From the NCBI GenBank assembly GCA_016256075.1, contig SDVU01000549.1, forward strand, positions 1 to 12,355: 12,355 nucleotides of DNA. Reading direction: 5' to 3'. Positions 1 to 6,838 of this stretch are shown here, in pieces (the first letter of the stretch is position 1; each line of letters starts with the position of its first letter). This DNA comes from Dictyocoela muelleri (taxonomy: Eukaryota; Microsporidia). The notes beneath the pieces are model-generated. The model was not told the DNA's origin. It saw only the letters and a list, made by a program, of their open reading frames with translations, and did not search any database. The translations under genes were made by a program, and so were the position numbers.

Positions 1-262
1 TTTTTAATTGTTACGACATATAACCCCCCCTGCAAATTCTGACCTCTATCAAATTAAATTTGAAATAAAAAAAACAATTTTTGATAATAAAAATTAATTA
101 AGAGCCTCATGACAAATAATGTCTCCCTTTTTATTAAGAGAAAAATCAATTTTTGATAACAAATTTTATTAATAAAATAATTAAACCGTGACCCTACAAA
201 TAATGCCCCCATAATTTATTAATAAAAAATCAATTTTTTGATAATGAATTAATGGAGCTGGC
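1..262. repeat. Degenerate ~75-85 bp direct repeats at left edge
   Basis: The motif caatttttgataa recurs at about 75, 148 and 231. Between the copies lie related segments holding acaaataatg followed by a short pyrimidine run (near 111-127 and 196-211). The spacing of about 73 and 83 bases suggests two to three decayed tandem units that may continue to the left of the window. No coding potential is visible. This is the host DNA flanking the first Merlin element. Confidence 0.4.
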
Positions 263-282
263 GCCATATAACTTGTTAATTT
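263..282 (+). repeat. Left terminal inverted repeat of Merlin 1
   Basis: GCCATATAACTTGTTAATTT, 20 of 20 matches to the reverse complement of 1270-1289. The bases just inside diverge (AGAGAGGT here, TAGGGGTG at the other end). Confidence 0.85.
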
Positions 283-492
283 AGAGAGGTTTATTTTTTT
301 TCAAGAAAATACCCCTACTTAACACAAAATAAAAGTTAAAAAAATTAATTTGTAAAAAAATATTTTTTTTAAAAAAAAATTAATTTAAAAAAATTTTGTT
401 TTTAAAAAATTAATTTCATAAAAAAATCAAATGGGGCATTTTTCTCATTTCTATTGATCATAAATCTTAAAAGATAAATATCAATGAGTTTC

Positions 493-1224
493 CTAGTTCT
501 GTGGCGAAAAGAAATACTTTATAGCCGACCAACATCCCTCATGGGTATTAATATCTGTTCCTGTTGTTGAATCAACAAATTCTTTTGAATGATTAACAAC
601 TTTATGGTCGATAAAAAAGTTTTTGATGTTTGATAAACCACGCCAACCATCAGAAAATATTACCGAATCCATTTTCACAAATGTTTTTAAAAAGCATTCC
701 AATTTATTCATAGACTTGGTTTTGCAACTTTTTAATATGATACGTTTATAATAACTTCTCTCTACTGCTCCAAGGATCCAAACACCGTCAACTTTGTGGC
801 CACGTTCATATTTTCTCTTCCCAAACTTCGATTCATCAACCTCAACTATTATACCACCACCTCCTATCTTGTCAAAGTAAGCATAGTATTTATCTACTAT
901 ATTTAACTTTGATATCTTTCGTAATAACTTATAGACTCGATGTCGTGAAACCAATGTCCACCTTTGTATTTCTCCAACTGAAGAACCTGATAACCATTTT
1001 TTTAAAATAAAAAGTTTCACTATGTTTTTTTCATAATTAGACGAAAATATAGTATTAGAAAAAAGTGAATATTTCTTTGAACAATGTTTCCAACGACATC
1101 GAACCATATAACCTTTTTTTGAATGCCATGTAAGAGACGAACCACAATACAAACATCCACGGGAAAACAATAAATGAGTGATATTATCAAAAATCAAATG
1201 CAAATCATTAAATTCCTGTTCCAT
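493..1224 (-). CDS. Merlin transposase (ISXO2/IS1595-like DDE family)
   Basis: The product should cut the element out and reinsert it by binding the terminal repeats. I chose the ATG at 1222-1224 (243 residues): the frame is open four codons further up, but only from a TTG, which is unlikely in a eukaryote. Numbered from this ATG, an N-terminal zinc ribbon is visible (C24-x2-C27 and C43-x4-C48), followed by a basic helical region. The catalytic core has D130 in VEVDESKFGKRK, then HKVDGVWILGAVE; D192 in FSDGW; NHSKEFVD; and E229 in NTHEGCWSAIK. This D, D, E order with DES and KRK is the signature of IS1595-type enzymes, known in eukaryotes as Merlin. The frame is uninterrupted and ends at TAG 493-495. 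It is the only gene of the element and lies between matched inverted repeats. It could still be inactive through missense changes that I cannot judge. Confidence 0.85.
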   Translation of the reverse strand: MEQEFNDLHLIFDNITHLLFSRGCLYCGSSLTWHSKKGYMVRCRWKHCSKKYSLFSNTIFSSNYEKNIVKLFILKKWLSGSSVGEIQRWTLVSRHRVYKLLRKISKLNIVDKYYAYFDKIGGGGIIVEVDESKFGKRKYERGHKVDGVWILGAVERSYYKRIILKSCKTKSMNKLECFLKTFVKMDSVIFSDGWRGLSNIKNFFIDHKVVNHSKEFVDSTTGTDINTHEGCWSAIKYFFSPQN

Positions 1225-1269
1225 TGAAGGGTACAAAGGGTAATTTAAAAAAAAAAAAATACACCCCTA

Positions 1270-1289
1270 AAATTAACAAGTTATATGGC
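1270..1289 (-). repeat. Right terminal inverted repeat of Merlin 1
   Basis: Exact reverse complement of 263-282. It lies 46 bases upstream of the transposase ATG, with a poly(A) run on the plus strand between them, so promoter and binding site must be very compact. Confidence 0.85.
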
Positions 1290-1410
1290 TCATTAACCAA
1301 ATTTTTAAACATTTTTGCCAGTATTTTTTTAACCTTTATTTTGTATCCCTTTTTTCAATATTTGTTAAAAAAATAGAGGGAAAGATAAAATTTAAAAATA
1401 TGTGTAAAAA

Positions 1411-1925
1411 AATGGGTTAAGTAACATGGGGCAAAAAATAGGGTTAAAAAACAGGTAAAAAAAGGGTTATGAAATAAGAGTTAAAAAAGGGTTAAAAATA
1501 CAGACCAAAAATATCATGGTTAAAATGAAGATTAGGAATACGGGTCAAAATAAAGATTTAAAATGCCGGTTTAAAAATACAGGTTAAAAAATAAGAGTTA
1601 AAAAAATGGCTAACAATTAGGCTTGAAAATTAATCGTTGAAAATAGGGGTTAAAAATAATGTAAAAAAATAAGGGTTAAAAAAATAAGATCTAAAAATTA
1701 AGAATAAAAATTAAGGGCTAAAAAATATGGGTTAGAAAATAATGATTTGATTATAAGGGTTTGAAAATAAGTTTGAGAATAAGGGTTAAAAACAAGGGCT
1801 AAAAATTAAGAATCAAAATTAAAGACTAAAAATTAAAGTAAAAAACAAGGTTTAAAAAATAAGGGTTTAAAAATAGGGTTAAAAAATGGGGTTAAAAATA
1901 AGGGTTAAAACATAAGGGTTAAATC
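1411..1925. repeat. C-poor minisatellite built on GGGTTAAAA
   Basis: Dozens of variants of taagggttaaaaa occur at irregular spacing, roughly 12 to 20 bases; the cleanest run is near 1858-1922. The plus strand has almost no C across some 500 bases, a strong strand asymmetry. Some copies contain TAGGGTTA, but no regular TTAGGG array is present, so this is an expanded A-rich simple repeat and not a telomere. No gene is visible in it. Confidence 0.7.
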
Positions 1926-1977
1926 AAATAATCACCGAAATTAGCCGGTGCCGAATTTTCGCAGATCATCTATAGCA

Positions 1978-2102
1978 CTGGAAAATGTGCTTTTAACTTT
2001 GAAAAGATGGGTTTATAACTTTAAAATATGTGTCTATAACTATGAAAAGATGTGTATATCACTATGAAAAAAGTCTGTGACTAGGAAAAAACCTGTAATT
2101 GG
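1978..2102. repeat. Decayed 22-bp repeats (oldest part of the next array)
   Basis: Units of 19-23 bases beginning ctttgaaaagatg, ctatgaaaagatgtg or ctaggaaaa follow one another with the same ~22-base period as the adjoining array. They share the leading cta/ctt plus gaaaa pattern and look like diverged ancestors at the array edge. Confidence 0.5.
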
Positions 2103-2484
2103 ACTATAATAATGATACGAAATGACTATGATAATGCAATGAAGAGACTATAATAATGCAACGAAGAGACTATAATATTGTGGCGAAGAGACTATAATAT
2201 TGTGACGAAGAGACTATAATAATGCAACGATGGGACTATAATAATTAGTCGAAGGGACTATAATAATGCAAGAAGTGACTAATGCATCGAAGGAACTATA
2301 AAAATGAAATAAGTGGACTATAAAAATGAAATAAGTGGACTATAAAAATGAAATTAGTGGACTATAAAAATGAAATTAGTGGACTATAAAAATGGAATTA
2401 GTGGACTATAAAAATGAAATTAGTGGACTATAAAAATGAAATACTTTGTAATAATGAAATGAGTGAGTTATAATAATGAAACGG
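2102..2484. repeat. 22-bp minisatellite, two unit types
   Basis: About 17 tandem units of 22 bases. Units in the first half read gactataataatgcaacg plus four bases; units from about 2293 to 2440 read gactataaaaatgaaatta plus three and are nearly identical to each other. One unit near 2276-2292 carries a short deletion and marks the switch. The homogeneous right half indicates recent local duplication; the last two units are degraded. No open frame crosses it. Confidence 0.85.
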
Positions 2485-2565
2485 GTTGTACTAGACAAAA
2501 GCGAAATTTTATTCTTTTTAAAAATAATGAACCCATGTTTTTAAAATTGATAGAAATTTTTTTTA

Positions 2566-2676
2566 GATATTGGCAGATTAAATAAATATTTAATTGAAAA
2601 TGATATAGTAAAACATCAAGTATATTGCACGAAATGTAATGAACCTATGAGCCAAAAATTTATAGTGAAAAAATAA
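2566..2676 (+). pseudogene. Possible third Merlin-type zinc-ribbon fragment
   Basis: A 36-codon stretch ending at TAA 2674-2676 reads LNKYLIENDIVKHQVY then CTKCNEPMSQKF. A short helix, then C-x2-C followed by x2-P-M, is the usual opening of ISXO2/Merlin transposases, before a second cysteine pair that is not reached here. It is preceded by a ttttttttag tract, so it could also be an exon of something else. Nothing matching a catalytic domain follows in the next kilobase. I treat it as a fragment of uncertain origin. Confidence 0.35.
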
Positions 2677-2884
2677 ACATAAAATAATTTATCTTCGCAA
2701 TTCAGTACATTGAAAGAGAAAAAACTTTACTATAACACGTCTAGAGCGCAAAGCAGCAGCTCTCTACCAGGTATTAATTTCGATTAATACTTTTACTAAA
2801 TTTTTTTAATTTTTTGTTAATTTTTAATTATAGACTTTTTATTCATAATCTTTAATTAAACTTTTAATTGTAATTTTTAATTTT
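2677..2884. other. Intergenic, no gene recognised
   Basis: One short open piece near 2735-2770 (reading TRLERKAAALYQ) ends at a CAG|GTATTA that resembles a splice donor, and a ttaattatag acceptor lies near 2835. There is no further support for an exon. The rest is A/T-rich sequence with several taatttttaatt repeats (about 2805-2890). Confidence 0.3.
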
Positions 2885-3280
2885 TAATCCAAGGCAGTGA
2901 TCTTTGGTCTTACCATTTTACTAAAGTCGTTCCATTTTCTGGTTTAAAAGTTCTTATTCCCACCGAATCTTATCGTTTTTTTTGTATTATGTTTGTATTT
3001 GTTACAAACACAAATATCCTATCTATTGCATTCATGTCGCTATCATAAAGTAAAAAGCCTCTACATTCTGAGTTTTTGCTATATCCTCTGAGAATAATAG
3101 CATTTTACAATAATAAAATTGTTATTTCTTTGAGATTTTACACTTATATCTATAAGATATCATAACTGAAGTAGAGATTATATACAAAATCATATTTTTC
3201 ATAGTTTGCATATGAGATCTTTGCAGATTCATTGCTTTTTAAAATTTCGGATTTTATTTTGCTCATTAATTATACATGAT
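2885..3280 (-). pseudogene. Unidentified minus-strand coding relic
   Basis: One minus-strand frame keeps protein-like composition for about 130 codons with several stops. The clearest piece, near 2990-3100, reads RGYSKNSECRGFLLYDSDMN then AIDRIFVFVTNTNI, followed further down by PENGTTLVKW and QRSLPW. I do not recognise the family. Stop density is only modestly below chance for such AT-rich DNA, so this may be an accident; the mixed codon choice in the central piece is the main argument for a fossil gene. Confidence 0.25.
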
Positions 3281-3774
3281 CGTCTTTCTATTCTTGTGGA
3301 AATGCTCATAATGAGTATGTTAGGAGAAATAAAATCCGTAGAGATGAATATTCTAATTTACAATATCTTTCGTTACACTCCATACCATATCAATTTTTAT
3401 ATTTAATATATAGTTATAGCAGTTTTCTATTCTCTTTACCTTCTCCTTTCCCCTGTTACTTATTATCAAATTATCCTTTAGATTATTATTTCTTATTTAG
3501 GGAGATTTTTTTCATTAAATAAAATACAATTTTTTCTATTTTCTGATCGAAAAACCTGATTTTTACTTCTGGTCGAAAAATTCGGACAGTCTTTTTCTTG
3601 GAATTAAAAAGGAATATTTGGGCTTGAATATCTAAATTTGCTATTCTTATAAGTATTACAAGATAGTAATAATTTTTTTTATAAAGTCTTGTAACCACTC
3701 TGATCTATTATCAAATTTTCATCAGAGGAAAATTCAAGACTACATTCAATTTTTAATATTAAATAAAATGTTTT
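3281..3774. other. No gene recognised
   Basis: A/T-rich DNA. The open frames here begin only at TTG or GTG and resemble no family. Two copies of a ctgatcgaaaaa / ctggtcgaaaaa motif lie at about 3540 and 3571. Confidence 0.4.
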
Positions 3775-3823
3775 GTAATATTTAATTATATATTATAATT
3801 AAAAATTAGTTTTCTTATTGTAG

Positions 3824-3968
3824 GTATTTATTGATTTGTGATTCATGTTACACTTTAAACTTCAGTCCTTCTGGTGAAATTTTTGATTTAAAATTAAAAT
3901 ACCGATTCAAGCGTTTATTTACTCCCCATGCGCGCGATATGCGCGCAGTTCGGCTTAAGGAAAAATAA
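3824..3968 (+). CDS. Candidate terminal exon, 47 codons, unknown family
   Basis: An open frame from 3825 to TAA 3966-3968 starts YLLICDSCYTLNFSPSGE and ends RFKRLFTPHARDMRAVRLK plus EK. Its codon use is far more varied than the surroundings (CGA, CGT, GCG, CGC, CGG, AAG). It directly follows ttttcttattgtag, a good 3' splice site; a candidate donor gtaata at 3775 would give a 49-bp intron (3775-3823), although the frame joined upstream meets a stop at once, so the upstream exon is not identified. The CDSC pair could be half of a zinc site. The last 13 codons lie inside the left arm of an inverted repeat (3931-4009). It could be a host exon or a transposon-gene remnant. Confidence 0.35.
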
Positions 3969-4009
3969 TTAACCGTTTTTTCCTTAATTATAACAACGCA
4001 CATCGCGCG
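3931..4009. repeat. Imperfect inverted repeat with GC-rich tips
   Basis: The left arm 3931-3965 begins CGCGCGATATGCG and ends TTAAGGAAAAA; the right arm 3976-4009 is its approximate reverse complement (TTTTTTCCTTAA up to CATCGCGCG), with a 10-base loop. A nested palindrome TGCGCGC/GCGCGCA flanks GATAT at about 3929-3947. Such foldbacks are typical of small non-autonomous elements. The GC-rich tips stand out from the A/T background. Confidence 0.6.
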
Positions 4010-4132
4010 AATAGACCACAAACCGAGCGTGATTAATTATTTTACTATTATCACTATTAATAGACCGTTTTTTTAAAATTATAAATATCAACCTCTTTTT
4101 TATTAATAACAGAGAAACGTAAAAACATAGTA

Positions 4133-4140
4133 AAATATTG
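4133..4140 (+). repeat. Left target-site duplication of Merlin 2
   Basis: AAATATTG directly before the element; compare AAATATGG at 5181-5188 (7 of 8 match). Eight bases is the expected duplication length for Merlin. Confidence 0.6.
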
Positions 4141-4145
4141 GGATC

Positions 4146-4180
4146 TTGCGCAAAATTTTTCCCGAGAAAATTTTGCGCAA
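4146..4180. repeat. Perfect 14-bp hairpin in the Merlin 2 left end
   Basis: TTGCGCAAAATTTT at 4146-4159 and its exact reverse complement at 4167-4180 surround the 7 bases tcccgag. The left arm is most of the element's terminal repeat, so the left end carries a second, inverted copy of the presumed transposase site. Confidence 0.7.
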
Positions 4181-4249
4181 AGTTTTAAAAATGTTTTTTT
4201 TTGTGATCATGCAAAAACCGTTAAAATACAAAATTTTAAAAAAAATAAT

Positions 4250-5083
4250 GATTTAAATTTTATTCATTATCTTTTTGATAATAATTTTCTTAATAAAGAG
4301 TATTTATGTGGGATTTGTCATTCTTCATGTGTATTAAGAAAATTTAAAAGAAATAAAGACCATTTCGCATAGAATTACATGACACAAGGTTGTAAGAACT
4401 ATAAAAAGTATTTTTAAAGTAAGAAAGGTGTTTTTTTCGAATATATTAATATTTCAATTTCGGAAAGTTTAAAAACTATTCTTTATTATATCGCTAAAAT
4501 GCCGAAGTATAGCATAGTAAATATACTTTATTATAGCTTGACAACAATTAAAAAAATATCAATAGACTAGTGGAAAGAATTCAACATCCCGATTTTTCAT
4601 CAAATAAATTGGTGGTGTTAGGAAAATTATTCAAGTTGACGAAAATATGATTAATTATTAAGTCAAAGTCATAGAGGTCGTCCGTTTGAAAATAAAACAG
4701 ATGCTTTATGCATAATCGAATATGAAAATGAAAGTGAAAATGTTTTTACAGCAATTATTGACAACAATGAAGAATTAACTATATAGCAAATAATTTTATC
4801 CAAGTTGCTTCAAATAGTATTATTTGGGGAGACGAAAATGGTGGATACTCTAATTTAAAAGATATAAATGAATCCCACTAAATCGTCTGTCATAAATATG
4901 AATTCATTAATTATGAAACTGTGTAAATACACAGGCAATAAAATCATTTAATAATCTTATAAAAGAAAGATAAAAATTAGAATGGGTGTTAAAAAATCAG
5001 AAATAGGCAATTTACTGAAAGAAATATGTTATTATTATAATAACAAATTCAATTACTTACAAAAAATTCTTGATTTTAATTAA
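4250..5083 (+). pseudogene. Merlin 2 transposase pseudogene (ISXO2-like, SHRGR lineage)
   Basis: The pieces appear in the right order along the plus strand in shifting frames. An N-terminal zinc ribbon LCGICHSSCVLRKF with a later GCKNYKKYF lies at about 4305-4410. IIQVDENMINY carries the first catalytic Asp (GAC 4638-4640), then SHRGRPFENKTDALCIIEYE. IIWGDENGGYSNL carries the second Asp (GAC 4831-4833), then VCHKYEFINYE and VNTQAIKSFNNLIKE. In related enzymes the last block has Glu (QA-x-ESFN); here it is Lys (AAA 4941-4943), so the third catalytic residue is lost as well. There are roughly eight or more stops and several frame changes. The tail ends at TAA 5081-5083, 97 bases before the element's end. 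This lineage (DEN...SHRGR) differs from Merlin 1 (DESKFGKRK). Confidence 0.75.
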
Positions 5084-5180
5084 GATTTAATTTATTAAAT
5101 GTTTTATTAATTTGATTTTTTTAAAAAAAAATATTATAGAAAAAATCATTTTATTGATGGGGGAATTTTACGCAAGATCT

Positions 5181-5188
5181 AAATATGG
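5181..5188 (+). repeat. Right target-site duplication of Merlin 2
   Basis: AAATATGG, 7 of 8 matches to 4133-4140. Confidence 0.6.
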
Positions 5189-5262
5189 AGGGTTTTAAAA
5201 TAAAGAGATTACAAAAAAAAAATAACAAAAAAACTATTGGTACTGAGTCAACTATATGACTA
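5189..5262 (+). pseudogene. Tail of a Tigger-type transposase relic, interrupted by Merlin 2
   Basis: The short plus-strand reading KRLQKKNNKKTIGTEST matches the end of the Tigger relic at 9504-10379 (KNKRKLVGTES), at both protein and DNA level (ttggtactgagtca in both). Just before the Merlin 2 insertion point, 4130-4140 would supply K-I-L, comparable with K-I-L-D-C-L in the other copy. Both copies are followed directly by AAGAATTAGACCCC of the foldback family. Only this tail is recognisable; earlier parts of the gene were not found upstream of 4133. Confidence 0.4.
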
Positions 5263-5533
5263 AGAATTAGACCCCGAAAGAACACTCAAAAAGGATAAAA
5301 ATATGTGTTTAGAAGGCTCTATGCGTGATATTAGCAGTAATTAACATAATAATAAGTTTCCATTCTAAAAAACGTAATATACACGGGTATAAATCAATGT
5401 TTTTTAGACACATATTGCATTTTTACAGAAATTTATTATTAACTTGATTCCCGATAATATCACGCACAGATTTATTTCAAAAAAAAACACATTTTTATCA
5501 TTTTTTTGATTGACTTTTAGTGATCTAATTCTT
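5262..5533. mobile_element. Foldback element, copy A (decayed)
   Basis: The outer ends AAGAATTAG (5262-5270) and CTAATTCTT (5525-5533) are inverted. Inside them the arms carry the family marks: a run ending ggataaaaat, an a/g-aaggctct block, and TGCGTGATATTAGC on the left mirrored by GATAATATCACGCA on the right. The centre is enlarged and contains a smaller inverted repeat (ctaaaaaac / gttttttag). No gene. More diverged than the copies at 5822-9512, so probably older. Confidence 0.65.
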
Positions 5534-5545
5534 GCTCATTTAAGG

Positions 5546-5821
5546 TAAAAAAAGTTTTGTTGACAAAACTATTTTTAATTTTTTGATTTAAGTAAAAGCT
5601 ATTAAAAGATATAAATGGATGATATATGATTAAATTATAATGCTTTTAAAGAACTTTGTATATCATACCTTTGACTTAAATGTCAAAAAATCTCTTTCTG
5701 AAATTAAACGTAAAAAGTGGTATTCTAGTATATTTGTTACACGTAGCCTTTTAAAATTTGAAGATCGTTAATAAATCTCAATCATTTTTTACACTTATCT
5801 CATTTTTTATTGAAATTTTAT
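5546..5821. other. Spacer with one small ORF candidate
   Basis: Starts near an 8-bp perfect hairpin (AGTTTTGT / ACAAAACT, 5553-5570). A 43-codon plus-strand frame, ATG 5640 to TAA 5769-5771, reads MLLKNFVYHTFDLNVKKSLS and ends LLKFEDR. It matches no family I know; in this A/T background it may be chance. Nothing else is visible. Confidence 0.3.
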
Positions 5822-5958
5822 AGAATTAGCCCCAAAAGGCAATCAAAAAAGTAAAAAAATATGTTTTTGGAAAGCCCACTGCGTGATATTAACGGGAATT
5901 AAGTTTAAGAAAAAAATAATAAATATTTCTATTTTAGGATAAATTCCTAAAATAGAAA

Positions 5959-5960
5959 TA
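5959..5960 (+). repeat. Left TA target duplication of Tigger 1
   Basis: TA immediately before CATTACATTC. Pogo/Tigger elements duplicate TA on insertion. The paired TA is at 8305-8306. Confidence 0.7.
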
Positions 5961-6005
5961 CATTACATTCTCTAAAATTTGCTATTTTCTGTTCCTGCAA
6001 AAATT

Positions 6006-6076
6006 TGGGAAATTTTAGAAAATGGCAAATTTTAGAAAATGACAAATTTTAGAAAATGACAAATTTTAGAAAATAA
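6006..6076. repeat. Subterminal 17-bp repeats, left side of Tigger 1
   Basis: About four tandem copies of caaattttagaaaatga lie just inside the left end. Related copies (caaatttcagaaatgg, caaattatagaaatg) sit inside the right end at about 8173-8290. Repeated subterminal motifs of this kind are commonly where transposases bind. Confidence 0.65.
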
Positions 6077-6838
6077 TTATCTAAGTACATATAAAAATAA
6101 AAATGTGGATGTTAGAATTGGTGGTTTATACCCATAATAATATGAATATTACATAAAGTGTTCATTATATATGTATTATATGTAGATATACATATAAATC
6201 TAAAAAAAAATATGTGCGTTGCAAAAATAAAGGTAAATACTCATTAGAAAAAAATTTACCTATCTTAATTGTTGCATCCTTTATTTTGTTTCAAGTATTA
6301 ACAAATTTTTTGATAATTTGTCTCAGTTTACGGCTTTTTTATTTGTTTATTATGTTTTATAATAAACTATCTAAGAAACCAAATTAAGTCAAAATATGAA
6401 TAAACAATCTTATATTAAATCCATTTAATAAAATTTAATTTTTTTAAATACAAAAAAAACATTCAACAGAATATCAGTAATTATAAATAATATATAAGTA
6501 TATTACCTTAGAAAAGTCTAATTTCGAAATTATATTACATTAGACATATATTGAGACCAATTGCGGATAATATTGTGGAATTTCGCTACAAATATATGCC
6601 TCACGTATCGATTGCTATAATCTAAAATATAACAAAAAGCATAATTACTTTATCAATTATATTTAATCATATATTCCGTTATTTTTACTTTTTTACTATT
6701 ATTTTTATTGTTTATATATTCTTTAATTTTTTTAAAAAAATATATAATCATTATCATCATTCAAATTATTTTCTAAAAATTTCTAAATACCGCGTAAAGA
6801 TTTTTTAAACATCTCATCTGTTATTATTTTTTTTCATT
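6077..6838. other. Non-coding 3' part of Tigger 1
   Basis: A/T-rich DNA behind the transposase gene. An inverted pair caaaaataaagg (near 6221) and cctttattttg (near 6270) with gtaaat / atttac inside may be a small inserted hairpin. There is no open frame of note. Confidence 0.4.

Larger units (their letters stand above)
263..1289 (-). mobile_element. Merlin-superfamily DNA transposon (Merlin 1), nearly whole
   Basis: The ends are perfect 20-bp terminal inverted repeats, GCCATATAACTTGTTAATTT at 263-282 and its reverse complement at 1270-1289, enclosing one transposase gene on the minus strand. The total length of about 1.03 kb is normal for a compact Merlin element. Merlin elements usually make 8-9 bp target duplications; I see no clean one here. 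A weak ATTAA lies on both sides (near 249-253 and 1292-1296), so the true outer ends could be a few bases further out. Three A-rich copies of a taattt-containing motif lie at about 341-416, behind the gene. With an open gene and matched ends this is the youngest-looking element in the window. Confidence 0.8.
4141..5180 (+). mobile_element. Merlin-superfamily DNA transposon (Merlin 2), broken
   Basis: It begins GGATCTTGCGCAAAATT and ends with the reverse complement of AGATCTTGCGTAAAATT; 15 of the 16 bases GATCTTGCG(C/T)AAAATT match between 4142-4157 and 5164-5179. Length is 1,040 bp, close to Merlin 1, but the terminal repeats are unrelated. It is flanked by an 8-bp near-identical duplication. 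The left end also folds into a 14-bp perfect hairpin (4146-4180). The single transposase gene on the plus strand is a pseudogene. The flanking DNA appears to be an older Tigger-type relic (see 5189-5262). Confidence 0.75.

Noticed and set aside
493-1236. Longer version of the Merlin 1 transposase starting at 1236
   Set aside because: The extra first codon is TTG; the first ATG is four codons later (1222-1224).
1858-1922. G-quadruplex
   Set aside because: Several GGG runs exist, but the loops are about ten bases or more, longer than a stable quadruplex usually allows.
1411-1925. Interstitial telomere repeat
   Set aside because: Some units contain TAGGGTTA, but spacing and sequence are irregular and most units are AAGGGTTAAAA.
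2102-2484. CRISPR array
   Set aside because: The 22-base units are contiguous without unique spacers, in a eukaryotic context.
3206-3406. 66-codon plus-strand frame
   Set aside because: Begins at TTG, hydrophobic and A/T-driven, no motif; it overlaps the minus-strand relic frame.
3486-3698. 70-codon minus-strand frame
   Set aside because: Begins at GTG and is rich in K, F and I as expected from A/T-rich noise; no family features.
3931-4009. Helitron 3' end (GC hairpin)
   Set aside because: The hairpin is not followed by a CTRR terminus at the usual distance and no Rep/helicase motif is near.
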